This document shows, one piece after another, positions 20,974-31,835 of a DNA stretch of 64,000 nt. The notes under the pieces were generated by a model, which ran no database searches, was not told the origin of the DNA, and was given only the letters and a program-made list of their open reading frames with translations. Position 1 is the first letter of the stretch. The number at the start of each line of letters is the position of its first letter. This DNA is from Knoxdaviesia capensis (lineage: Eukaryota > Ascomycota > Sordariomycetes > Microascales > Gondwanamycetaceae), in contig LNGK01000010.1 in the NCBI GenBank assembly GCA_001510575.1, positions 1,961,111 through 2,025,110 of the forward strand, in the 5' to 3' direction. The position numbers and the translations under genes were made by a program.

Positions 20974-23483
20974 GGTGGGGGGGGTGCGGGGAGGACAGGC
21001 CTGTGGCGGAGGGTGTGGCTGCAATCGTGAGGGGGAGTGGCTGAACTGAGACACTTGAGCTTCGGAGATGAGAAGGAAAGCCACAAAAAGAAAGGAACAC
21101 AAGCGAAAAAGAGAATATTGCAAAGTGTGATGGATGTTTCTTCTTGGAAGTGGACTCGCTCCGTAACTCAGGGAGAAAATCCAGTGCCGATAGCGACAAT
21201 CAAAAAGCGGTGTCGACCCATGAAAAGTCTGGCGCCGGAACACGGTCTGGGGCCACACGCGCCCAAGCGCGTTAAGCTAACCCTGGGTAACCCTAATGCC
21301 GACGCCTCATCACGACAACTTCGTTGCGTTGGGTGTGTGTACCTGCGATAGCTTGTGAGGACTCAAGCACAGTTCCTTGAAGCAGAGCTCGTCCTCCCGT
21401 TGGTCTCCTTCTCTTGGACAAGCTATCGGTCCCGTCCCATCTCTCAGTCTGGTGGCTTTGACATGTTCCTACACATGGTCACTCTCAAGTGCGTTGGTCT
21501 GACGGCTGCCACTGATCGCTCAGCAAGACGACACTTTGCAGCTTCTGGTCTTGTTCTGCTTGCTCTTTAGCCCTTGGCACCTGGACGGTCACTGTCGTCC
21601 TCCGCGCAGGACTGCAGCTTAGGGTTGGTGATCGTAAGGGTTAACGGCACATCGTCTGGATACTTTCAACCCCGGTTCACTTCCGTCTCCTCGGAGTCAA
21701 CTGGTCCGGCCCGAATTGCCCTTCCCTTTGCCTCCTTCAGTGCAACACGGCTTTATCTGAGAACGGCCGCCCGAGTTCTCCAATTACATCCCCATAATGC
21801 TTCCCTCCACTGCCGTGTTCACTGTGCGCTTCTCGAACACGCCATGGCTCGCTCATGCACTTCCGCTCGGTCTAAGCGAGGCTGGTGCGATTGACAAGCA
21901 GTCAGTGGGCCAGACAGGTCCGGGTGCATGTGCCTTGGGTTTCCGACTGTGCGATGGGGATGGGATGTTCTGTGCCGGCCGCAGTGCGATGCCAAGGCCA
22001 GCGCTGATGTGGCTGGAGTGTCCGGGCTGCTGAGATCACGATGCGGGAACCACAGTGCAGGATGTTTGGAGGGCGGCTGGTGACTGACTGCACACGAGCA
22101 GACGAGCAGACGTGCCACTGCTGCGAGCAGAGCTGGGATGAAGATACGTTACAGTCGACCGCAACAAGTGCTCGGCTCAGTGGCCCTCCCAGTGCCGGTC
22201 GGAAGCGGCGTGGATACGAAGGCGCACAGCCGAAACAAGCAAAGTGAAAGCCTGCGGATGGCCAATTGCATCGTCTTCGAGCAGTGGTCTCCCTTGGAGA
22301 CGTGAACGAGAGATGGCTGGGGATCTTGCACCAGGTAAGACATCGCAGGTCTGGGCACCCATTCTACGACGACAAAGGGAGTGACAACAACAAACACAGC
22401 GCTGGTGTGGCACAGCACCGTCCAGGGAGATGTGTTCGTGTCTCTGTGGCACCACCACACCCAGCACCGCCAATAGGCCGCAGACGCATATATGGATGGT
22501 TGAACAGGCATCTTCTTGTGTGTCTGCTCTGCTCGCTGGCTATAGGCCTGCAGGAGGGAAGGCTGGGTAAATACGGCAAATTTGTGCAACACCTGTGCTG
22601 CTCCTCGTCCTAGGCCGTCCTTTCTCCCACGGCTAAAGGCTCGACTGTATGCACGGGGGAAAAACGACAAACAGATAAATGGAGATATGGAGGGAGACGT
22701 TCAGCGGTGAAGGATTCTCCGGGAGCGGTGGGCTCACGAGGTCGGAACTGTGAGGATCCATCTCCCTTGGGGACGTGAGGGAGAGCAGACAAACGGCATT
22801 AAAACGTGGGAGACGCTGTTTACAGCCCGTAAAGCTTGTCTATGCCAAACACCAAGAGGAGACCGGCGTCGTATATTGCGGTTCCAGAGTCTGGGCAGGG
22901 CAAAGTCTCTCTTCGCTTGCTCATCTGTTGGCAGGACATGGCTCTCAGCCCGGAAGCAAACTTGGGCAGACGCAGAAAATCAAGCTGGCTGGGCCGACAT
23001 CAGCATCAGCAGCAGGCAGCTTCATTTGCTTGCCGGGTTCGACTGGGAGCTGTGCGGCTGTTCGCTAAAGATAGAAAAGGCAAAAAAAAGAAAAGAAAAG
23101 AAAGGTCTGGCCGGGTGGCGTCTGCTGCATGAAGATCCTTTTTTCCTGCAGGTTCAGATCCCGGTCTCCCGTGACGATTGGCCCAGCTTTGTGATTCATA
23201 GATTCACTGTGGACTTTGTCTCTATTCCCGATTCACTGCTCCCCGCACCTGCTAGCCTCTTCTATTCTTTTCCTATATAGTGTCGGGCTGGTCGCTGGTG
23301 GGAAAGTCGACTGTCTTCTTTCTTCTACTTGGCTCTCTTTTCTTTGTGCAGCTGCTTCCATTCGAGACTCTGCCGATCTGCCTCTCGCTCTCATCTTCGG
23401 CCATTTATATTTTCCAGTGCTACCTTGCTACTGGTGATCTCCCCCGGTGATCTTCTCCAGCGATCTTCGCGCACATAGCTACA
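20974..23483. other. Intergenic region between SET-MYND and SGNH genes
   Basis: Divergent promoter region of about 2.5 kb. Telomere-like octamers lie at 21289-21296 and 21619-21626. The last 250 bases before 23484 are pyrimidine-rich with TATATAG near 23275, consistent with a promoter for the SGNH gene. Short overlapping open frames have no recognisable domain. Confidence 0.65.
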
Positions 23484-24371
23484 ATGGTGTCGTTCAGCTC
23501 CATTGCCAAGGCGGCCGTCCTCGGCTTGGGCGTCTGTTCTCTGACAGGTACATCCCCCCGCCTCTGATGCAGGTTCATCTCACGCACATGCTAACCACGC
23601 CGCCAACTCTCTGCAGACGCCGCCCCCGCCCCGCGACAAGAAAAAACCGCTCTCCGCATCATGGCGCTCGGCAGCAGCGTGACCTTCGGGCCGGCCGGCT
23701 CCAACGCCTACCGCGAGTCGCTGCGCCAGAAGCTCGAGGCCGCGGGCCACGCCACGCAGTTCGTCGGCAGCGCGGCCGGCCCGGGCAACATGACGGCGAA
23801 CCGCGTCGAGGCCGCCGTGGGGCTGACGGCGGCCGACGTGCTCGCGCGCGCCATCGACGCCGTCCCCGCGTACAAGCCCAACGTGGTGCTGATCGAGGCC
23901 GGCTTCGAGGACTGCGTGCTCGCCGCGCTGCGCGGCCCGCCGCTGGTGCCCGCCGACACCCCCGTGTACGCCGTCACCGTCGGCGTCGCGGCCGTGCGCG
24001 CGCTGATCCACCAGATGACGCGCGTGGCGCTGACGCAGTCGCTGCTCGCGAGCGTCGTCGTCGGCACGCTGCCCCCCGCGGCCGACCCCGCCGTCGACGT
24101 CAATGTGCGCGCGGTCAACGCGGCGATTGTCGCGCTGGTCGAGGCCGAGCAGGCCATCTCGCACAAGGTCGTGCTGATCGACTTCTACCACGCGCTCAGT
24201 GTCGCCGCCGGCGACGTGCTCCCGGCCGTCCCCGGCGACGGGGACGTGCCTGCGGTGTCGTTCTTGTCGCCGGGCGGGTATGAGACGATGGCGGGGCTGT
24301 GGTTGTGCGGGATTGACGATGCGAAGTGGCGCGGGTGGGTTGAGGGGCCGGAGGTGATTCCGGCGGAGTGA
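23484..24371 (+). CDS. Secreted SGNH-hydrolase-like protein with altered catalytic motifs (two exons)
   Basis: Exons 23484-23547 and 23617-24371 (69-nt intron, donor GTACAT, acceptor CTGCAG) give 272 residues. The N-terminus MVSFSSIAKAAVLGLGVCSL is a signal peptide. Block I of SGNH/GDSL hydrolases is recognisable as IMALGSSVTFG, with the second Ser of GSS at the nucleophile position (family form GDSxTxG). A block-III equivalent follows VVLIEAG but reads FED where the family has TND, so the oxyanion-hole Asn is absent. The C-terminal block V reads FLSPGGYETMA where the family has DxxHPNxxGY, so the catalytic His is apparently replaced. It is related to fungal secreted esterases by layout, but activity is doubtful. 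The protein is Ala/Val-rich and very GC-rich. An alternative acceptor at 23572 is possible. Confidence 0.75.
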
Positions 24372-24920
24372 TTCCGGGGCCTCGGGGGCGTACTTCTTGT
24401 CTGTTCTCTTGTTTGGGTGGAGGGTGGTTTGCATTTCTTTCATTTCATCTTTGGGATTCATCTAGTCATTTAACGAAGACGGGAAACCAACGTCTGGCGT
24501 TTGGGTTGGGCTTGGTTGGACGGGACACCGGCTCTTGGGAAGAAGGATCGATGGGGAGCATCTACATGGCGTTAGAGCAAGATAGCCTTTGATAATGGTT
24601 CGGTAGAGGAGCGTGAATAGCGCCAATAATAATAAAACCGGTGGTTGTTACTCACGAGTTTCTTGGTTCCTTAGGGTTAGGGTTTGTGGCAGCTGGCACT
24701 TGAACCTGGGAGTGATTGGAAGAAAGTACGTATAAATCGTGAGGCACATCACTGAAAGCAACATGGCGTAGAAGTCATTTAAGGTCCAATTTTGTTGGTT
24801 GGAGCTCCCTAAACAGCAAAATACATATCCCAGCAGGCCGTAGCCGCAGTCCGGGGTTCCCAAACATTTCTTGACAGACTCATTTATCCGAGATGCGTAA
24901 CCCCCCTCTAAAAATATCAT
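24372..24920. other. Convergent 3' spacer with tandem telomere-like motif
   Basis: 3' ends of the SGNH gene (+) and GPI-protein gene (-). TTAGGGTTAGGGTT lies at 24671-24684. No gene is supported; the 90-residue frame at 24648-24920 (-) has no domain. Confidence 0.6.
24671..24684 (+). repeat. Tandem telomere-like motif (TTAGGGTTAGGGTT)
   Basis: Two overlapping TTAGGGTT octamers. Similar tandem or paired copies occur at 35605-35618 (AACCCTAACCCTAA) and 50763-50780. Confidence 0.9.
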
Positions 24921-25475
24921 TTACAGCATGGCAGCAACCCCGACGATTCCAGCGATAGCCGCGGCGGCCATGCCGGTCTCGCGGGGGCCCGAGTTGGGCG
25001 AGGTGGTGGTGGCAGCGGCCTGGGCCTTGACGGTCGAGCAGGGCACGAAGTCCGACAGGTCGGCGGTTGCGCTGGCGTTGTCGTTGGGGCAGGCGGAGAG
25101 CAGCGACGACAGCAGGGCGGAGTTGGTGGAGTACCAGCTGGCGGCGGCGGTCTCCCACGACGAGTACTCGGAGGTGAGCGACGACGGCATGAGCGAGCCG
25201 ACGCACAGGTTGGACACGCCGGGCATGGCGCGGGCGGAGGCGATGGACGCGGCCAGCTCGCCGTCGGCGCTGGGCGGCAGGTTGGTGGCCAGGGCCACGG
25301 CGATCGACGCGCAGCCGGCCAGGTCGCCGACGAAGGACGTCGCTTGGTTGACGAACGAGCCCAGGTCGAAGTCGCGCGGCCGCATCACCGGCGCCGCGGT
25401 GATTTGGGGCGCCGGGTCGGCGGAGGCGGCGGCGGCGGTGGCCAGCAGGAGGGAGAGGAGGTGCTTGGCTTGCAT
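24921..25475 (-). CDS. Small GPI-anchored cell-surface protein
   Basis: Single-exon frame of 184 residues from ATG 25475. An N-terminal signal peptide (MQAKHLLSLLLATAAAASAD) is followed by a Ser/Ala-rich domain with four cysteines (DLAGC, SNLCV, SACPN, FVPCS), which could form two disulfides. The C-terminus has the layout of a GPI signal: small residues in a Ser/Asn/Gly spacer (TTTSPNSGPRETG), then a hydrophobic tail (MAAAAIAGIVGVAAML) ending at the stop. This architecture is common among fungal wall and membrane mannoproteins of unknown function. A TATA-like element lies about 190 nt upstream. The longer open frame extending to 25772 is low-complexity leader, so I begin at the Met that starts the signal peptide. 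Confidence 0.85.
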   Translation of the reverse strand: MQAKHLLSLLLATAAAASADPAPQITAAPVMRPRDFDLGSFVNQATSFVGDLAGCASIAVALATNLPPSADGELAASIASARAMPGVSNLCVGSLMPSSLTSEYSSWETAAASWYSTNSALLSSLLSACPNDNASATADLSDFVPCSTVKAQAAATTTSPNSGPRETGMAAAAIAGIVGVAAML

Positions 25476-25664
25476 TGTGGATGTGTGAGGCGGGGTGTGT
25501 GTATGTGTGGGTGGGACGTCGTGGGTTGAGAGGTGGAAGGAAGAAGATAGACTCGAGTATGAGAGACAGTTAGGCAGACAGGCGGGCGAGAGGTAGTCTG
25601 AGTGTGAAGAGAGGGAGAAGGAGAGGAAGCTTGGTATAGAGAAACGGTATGGGGAAGGGTGGGC

Positions 25665-25672
25665 ATATATAA
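25665..25672 (-). promoter_or_regulatory. TATA-like element of the GPI-protein gene
   Basis: TTATATAT on the minus strand about 190 nt before the ATG at 25475, in a position suitable for a core promoter. Confidence 0.4.
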
Positions 25673-26282
25673 TCTTAAAAGGGGCACAGTGGTGAACAGC
25701 TTGGCAGAGTCGATGTTTGAAGACCACCACAGCCAGGGCAGAGTCACAAGTTCCTGGCTCGCCGCGATTCAAGATGATATGATACCCGAAGCAGTTTCAA
25801 GCTCGTCATCAGCCGGAACCTTAACCAGTGGCCCTCCCTCCTTCGCTCGGCTTCCAGTCAGCTTAGCCGTGGCGAGCTTAGCAGCAAACGGGCTTAGAGG
25901 CGGCCTGGCGGCGTTGCCACACACCAAGAGCGCAGCAACAGGAACGTTGTCTCATGATCCTAAGGCTTTTTTCTTTCTTTTTTTTTATTTTCTTCCCTTC
26001 TGACTTGGGTGATGAACTGGGGGTTAGTGTGCGACGGGCGCTGCTAAAACACGGGCTGGGCTGGGGTCATTTGAGAATGAGGCAGAGCAACACCTGGTGT
26101 GGAGAATGGCGGTTCCATGGGTGGGTTGTGTGTCGTTGACGGTTTTTGATGATGACTGGATAGGAGAAGTGCCGGGGACATGGCGACACTGCCCATAGAC
26201 GGACGTACGTGTAAGACTTCCTGATAATATCTTATACCATACCGACTTTCTTCCCCGACTCGTTCTGCTTTGTCTGGACATA

Positions 26283-26299
26283 TACAGTACAGTACTGTA
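26283..26299. repeat. Palindrome TACAGTACAGTACTGTA
   Basis: Contains the perfect 12-bp palindrome TACAGTACTGTA (26288-26299), also found at 536-547, and sits in intergenic DNA. Confidence 0.9.
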
Positions 26300-28288
26300 T
26301 GTATCTATACGGCATCTGGGAAGGAAATGGGGCATGACGGCCCGCCAAGTCTCGATTACCGCATTATAACGTCGGGGGCCAGGGGGGGAGGAGACGAGCT
26401 TTCCTTGTTAATGCTGTCAGAGAATCGATCTCCCGCCAGCCATCTTTCCGACCTTTGGGGGTTTCTGTGCTTTGAAATGCGGCGTCGCTGTGGCGAACGC
26501 AGTGGTTCTTTTGCCGTACACAGCCCATCGCTGGTGTCCCCGTATTTTCCATCCCGAACTCCTGCTCCTTGCAGTGTGACAGTTTCAAGCTCGAGAACAG
26601 TTTCCTGCTTCTGACGGACAGGTACCACACGGTACAGCACACGTTCAAAGATCACCGTGCTGCCCGCCTTATGTGGGACAGCCAATCTCTGATCTGCTGA
26701 TCTGACCGACTGCCTGTGGTGTGTTTGCTTTGGGGTTACAGCGGGACAGCAGAAAAAGAGATTAAACGGAGCACGACGTCCTCCGAAACAGGCTCTCTCT
26801 CTCTCTGGTAAGCTTGAAGGGTGCAGATTGGCATCCTTGTTTGGGATTGAGTGGGCTTATGTGTATTTCGTTCAGGGGGGGGGGATGAAGGATGCATGAA
26901 TGTTCATGGGAGGCCGCCTCTCGCGACTTTTTTGTACTGTACAGGAGAGTTAACCCTAGAAAAGAGGGCTTGGACAAGCGTTGAAACACCAGAAATAGAA
27001 ACTGGGCCTGGCATTGATGATTTTCAGGGTTGTCGTTCTGATGGCGAGAGCCGTTGCGTTCGAAAAATAAAGATAGAAATAAAAATAAAAGAAGGAAAAA
27101 AAGCGAGTAACTTCACATGTTCGGTCTGCATAAATGCTGGCGACTCCCAGTGTGGCTTATCAGCCCGGCCAATCGTACTCCTGATCTGTTCGCTTATCTG
27201 CAGTTTTTCCGGCTTGCAGCAAACGCACGACTTACACGGAAGGCGCACTCCAGTCCAGGTGCCTTCCGTCTATGTGCAAGAGCGTGAAGTATCTGCTCGA
27301 GACTTTTTCTCTCTTTTTCTTTCCGGGTTTTCTTTTTCCTTTCGATCTTTGTGTCTACTCCTCTTCCTTTTTGCATCAATGGTCGTGTGCTACTGTTTAC
27401 CACGGCCAAAAACGCTGACGTTGACCAAGAGGCTTGGACCTGGCCACAGTGGATCTGCGCCGAACTTTTGGGACAGCTGGAACCGTGGATAGCTAACTGC
27501 AAGTGTAGCTTCGCTCTGATCGACGGAGGCCGCCAGAACCACACAAATGCAGACAGAACAAACACCCATTCACGATCGGTTGGCACTAAACATCTGTCAA
27601 AAGTCGATCGTTCTTCGGCGTCAAACACCTATCATCTCTCCGAATCCCTCATCTCCTGCTGAGCAGCCTCGCTCGGTCCGCGTAGTCGGCGACAACCACC
27701 GGCTTAAGTCCTCCTCCGAAATGGCCGAACTGTCCGTGCATCTGCCGGTCGGGGACATCATGCGAAACAAGCTCCCGGCATTCGTCGGCGGGGGGGTTGA
27801 TGTGTCGGCTGTGGTTCGGCTGGACGAGCGCGGCGGGTTACACTGCGGGGGGATGAACGAACTATTTGGCTATGGGCTGTGACAGCGCCGCCTTCGTCGA
27901 GGAAGATATGTGCTGTGCCTGATGCTTATTTGCGTTCTCCTCGTTTCCCTCGGTGCATCGCATCTGGCTTTGCATCAGGCCATCGGAAGGACCGGAACCT
28001 CAGACCATGGCATAACCCTAAACAACCTCACTGCCCTCACAAGACAGACCACATTCCTTCCACATCAGGCATCATCATCTTACTCCGGGACACAAATTAC
28101 ACTGGCATACTGCTTTCAGAAGGATCTCATGATAATTGGTCTCATTATCAGGTAATATTTTCAAGTTACCCCGACGCTAAAGACTGACGTAGACTCTCGC
28201 TACTCAGCCCTGCAGAGAAAGAAATGGCACGTATACATGAACAAGCTTGCTATTTCAAAGCCAGCAACAAGGAAGAAACGAAAGCACC

Positions 28289-30158
28289 TTAAACCTCGCG
28301 CTCGGTGCGGTTGGCCCGCTTCTCGTCGTCCGCCACCACCACGGCATCCTCGACGTGCTCGCGGGCGGGCTTCTCGAGCATGTTGCCGACAGCGACGGCC
28401 TTCTCAGCCTGCGACTTGCCACCGAACAGCCGGTCCATGTCCTCGAGCGGCACCTGCTTGGTCTCCGGCAGGAAGAACCACACAAAGGCACCCAGCAGGA
28501 AGTCCATGGCCACGAAGAAGAACAGGCACTTGAGGCCCTCGTTGCGCAGGAAGATGGGGAAGAACTGCTGGAAGATGGTGTTGGCCACGTTCTGCATCTG
28601 CGAGCACATGCCGACGGCCTGGGCGCGCACGTTCATCGAGAAGATCTCGGCGGTGTAGGCCCACACCACCGCGCCCCAGGATGGCTTGTAGAAGAAGATG
28701 AAGCCGAAGAGCAGCACCACGATGCCGATGCCGACCGACTCGGACTTGGCGCCGTCGATGTCGGGCGTGGTCAGGCCGACCACCGACACGATCAGCATGC
28801 ACGTGGCCATACCGATGGCGCCGACGATGAACAGCCAGCGGCGGCCGAAGCGGTCCATGGTCCAGATGGCGTTGAGCGTGAACAGGATACCGAAGGTGGC
28901 GTTGAGGGCGTTCTAGAGACGGTCAGTCAACACACACATACACACAATGGAACTCACTCGCTGAGGGGCTGGGGCTGGGGGCTGGGGCTGGGGAAACAAG
29001 GGGGAGACTTGTGGACGTACAATCAGGTTGATGGTCTTGGTCGACTTCCACACGCGCTTGTAGATGGCGGTCGAGTAGCTGTTGAGCGTGCCCTGGCCGG
29101 TGAGCTGCTGGCCGATGTTGAGCACCCAGGCGAGGTACAGGCGCTTGCGCACGGAGGGGTCGCGGAACAGCGCCTTGTAGTTGCCGTTGAGCGCCTCCTT
29201 CTCGTACTCGATGGCCTCGCGGATGGTCTGCAGCTCCTCGTCGACCTCGGCCTCGGTCTCGCGGATGCGCAGCAGGCAGGCGCGCGCGGCGGCGATGTCG
29301 TTGTTCTTCTGGATGTGCCAGCGCGGCGACTCGGGCTGGAACGGCAGCGCGATGCAGATGATGATCGGCACGAGCACCTGGAAGATCACCACCATGCGCC
29401 AGTCCCACTCGCCGAGGGCCTCGCGGTTGAGCGAGCAGGCGTAGTTGATCCAGTAGGCGATGAACGAGCCGACCGAGTAGAACATTTGCCAGAAGGTCAC
29501 TTGCGGGGTGTTAGTAAGGGGGGGCGGGCGTTGGGGGGGGGGAGGAAACGGTCGGAGAACTTACTGATGTGTCCACGGATCTCGGCGGGAGCGACCTCAC
29601 CGATGTACACGGGGCCGGCAGCTACACAGAAAACAAACAAAGAAAAAAGGTCAGCCACCTCTGTTCTCTCTCACATACACACGCGCCACTGTCGACACCC
29701 GAGAGAGAGAGAGAGAAGCAACATACTCAGCGCGACACCCTGGCCGAGACCGATGATGACACGGCCGGCGATAAACACGCCCAGTTGGCCCTTGGGCGCA
29801 AAGGCCTGCATGAAGGTGGCGATGATGACGAGCACGCAGCCGATGCCCATGCCCCAGCGGCGGCCGAGGTAGTCGGCGATGGGGCCGCCGAAGAAGAAGC
29901 CCGACACGATGGCGCCGATGGTGTAGGCGGTGTTGACGAGGCCGATGAGGTACGAGTCGTTGTCCTGGCGCGGGTGTTAGTGGGGGGGAGTGAAGTCGAG
30001 AGAGAAAAAGGCACACATACCGAGTGCAGGTCGAACCAGTCCATCCACCGCTGCGAGCCCTGCACGGAGTTGAACACCGAGGCGTCGTAGCCGTACAGCA
30101 CCATGCACATGGCGGCCATCAGGGCGATGTACCAGTTGTAGGTGCGTGTTTTGTTCAT
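28289..30158 (-). CDS. MFS sugar transporter (five exons)
   Basis: Exons 30158-30021, 29964-29727, 29621-29565, 29499-29021 and 28912-28289 join in frame to 511 residues; all introns (56-108 nt) have GT-AG ends and mostly GTATGT, GTAAGT or GTACGT donors. The protein belongs to the sugar-porter family of the major facilitator superfamily. Hallmarks are GYDASVFNSVQ in helix 1, the loop motif DYLGRRWGM between helices 2 and 3, GRVIIGLGQGVA followed by VYIGEVAPAEIRGHI, QPESPRWHI before the central loop, DRFGRRWLF, and the C-terminal PETKQVPLEDMDRLF. Twelve membrane helices are expected at the plasma membrane, with proton symport likely. The substrate (hexose, disaccharide or quinate-like) cannot be fixed from the sequence. 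I begin at ATG 30158 (CCACC ATG); an in-frame ATG three codons upstream is possible. Confidence 0.93.
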
Positions 30159-30235
30159 GGTGGGCAAACTGGGGGGGGTGTGTGTGTTCTGTGTCTATGT
30201 GTCCTGTGTGGGTATCTGTAGGAAGACAGGAGTCT

Positions 30236-30281
30236 GATATCGGCGGATATCACGGGAAGATATCAACGGATGATGGATATC
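30236..30281 (-). promoter_or_regulatory. GATATC cluster upstream of the transporter
   Basis: Four palindromic GATATC hexamers at 30236, 30246, 30259 and 30276 lie within 46 bp, 78-123 bp before the transporter ATG. One such site per 4 kb is expected by chance. They may be operator-like sites; no binding factor can be named. Confidence 0.45.
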
Positions 30282-30428
30282 AAGAGTGATACCAGCGAGA
30301 GGTCCGGGGAAGGGAATGACAGCAGGGCACAAGGACGCGAGAGGCAGACGGAGAGTGCACGACACTGGGAGACAAGAATGGAGAAACGGGAAGAGAATGT
30401 GGACGAGGAAGAGGGGAGACGGGGCTGG

Positions 30429-30435
30429 CTTTATA
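30429..30435 (-). promoter_or_regulatory. TATA box candidate of the transporter gene
   Basis: TATAAAG on the minus strand, 271 nt before the ATG at 30158. Confidence 0.35.
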
Positions 30436-31801
30436 AGAAACGGAATCTGGGGAAGGACGGCGAGATTGCCCCCAAGGCTAGCATCCAGCCCAAGAAGTTA
30501 GCAAGGGGTGGAAGACACCACAACCGCACCGGCGACCTTATCAGTATCACACACGCCGTTCAGTCGGTCTCTCTCCACTCTTGGGACTTGTATCTGGCAT
30601 CTGGGTTTCCCCGTGGGGCGGGAGGAAGAGGGCCTTGGAGTTCCGTGGCCGCTAGTTTTTTTATTCTCTTGTTTCTCCACGATTTTGTACGCGGTGGCGA
30701 GGATACATGGGGGAGAGAATCTCCCCTCTTTCTTTTTTTTTCTGGGTCCATCTCCTCTCCTCTTTTGCGAGTCGCAGTCTGTCACTATCACAGGCCACAC
30801 CACACACTCACTCACTCGCACCGTTAGATAGAGTCGGTAGTACGACGTAGCGAGGAGATAGGTGCGTGGAAGGTACCTTGGTATGTCCGCCCCCCCCTGG
30901 CTTGAGCCCCAGATCTAAACCATGCAGAGTGGAGATGGGTTAATTTAGTGCTCGCTGGGTTGCTTTATTTCGTAACAGCGTGGTTGGCTGTGGGAACAAA
31001 AAACCACCAAATTTGAGGAACAGGAATGGATGTCGCCTGTCGGCGAGGGCGAATCTTGGGTGTGTGGCCGTGTGCCGTAGCGTGAGGACCTGTGGTACTG
31101 GTCCCGGCGGGTTGCGAGGCACCGATGCCATATCTACGGAGCAGAGGTACTGCTGTGGTCGGGTATCTGTTAATCTGGAAACGAGGGATGGTGAAGGAGA
31201 ACGGAAGAGCGGCTGCTGGGCTGCCAGGGGATCTCCGGTGGCCGGGACGGTGGGGAGGAGCAGACACAGTACCGCACCATCGTACCAGAAGTGCGGCGGC
31301 TTCGAAGTATCTTCTTTCCCACGAGTGCAGCTGTCCACGCGAGAGAACCTGGCGAAACAAGACACGCTCTCGTCTCCTCAGCAAGAAGATAAAATAAAAC
31401 CGAAGTACCGTCAAAGGGCGGAAGTGGAATCTCCCCCGTCCCCCGTTTCTTTGTCTCTCTCTCCCTCTCTCTCTTCTCGTGTCTCCTCCCCCGGAAACAC
31501 TAGCGGTTTCTCGTTCCCGAGCCATTGCTGGAGCGTTATTCGCGGAGAATCTTTTTTTTCCTGTCTCTTGGGGGTTGAGATGGGGATTAAAATATCGAAT
31601 AAAACAATAAAAAATTAAGAATAAAAATAAAAGTTCATGGGGGGGGATTAAACCTTGAGGTTGCTTTGGGGGTTGAAGGCCCGGACGAGGCTGTATGAAC
31701 GGAGACAAGCAACCAGCGACAGAGCCTGGACACTTTACCCCAATATGGGGGAGGGCCTGCTGGCAAGGCAATGCCAACCTGGAGTATTTTTCGAGGATGT
31801 G

Positions 31802-31804
<3 letters not shown>

Positions 31805-31834
<30 letters not shown>
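31805..31834 (+). repeat. (GT)n microsatellite
   Basis: About 30 bases of GT; a similar run lies at 32033-32058. Confidence 0.95.

Positions 31835-31835
<1 letters not shown>

Larger units (their letters stand above)
25476..28288. other. Intergenic region of about 2.8 kb
   Basis: Promoter of the GPI-protein gene at the left and the 3' flank of the transporter at the right. It holds TACAGTACAGTACTGTA at 26283-26299, GTACTGTAC at 26934-26942 and a telomere-like octamer at 28014-28021. A GC-rich open frame from 27721 (53 codons, good start context) is too short to support. No other gene is seen. Confidence 0.6.

Noticed and set aside
24671..24684. Interpretation as a true telomere or chromosome end
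   Set aside because: Only two units are present and genes continue on both sides, so it is an interstitial motif.
27721..27882. 53-codon GC-rich frame starting MAELSVHLPVG
   Set aside because: Good start context but too short, no domain, and no TATA-like element in place; left out for lack of support.
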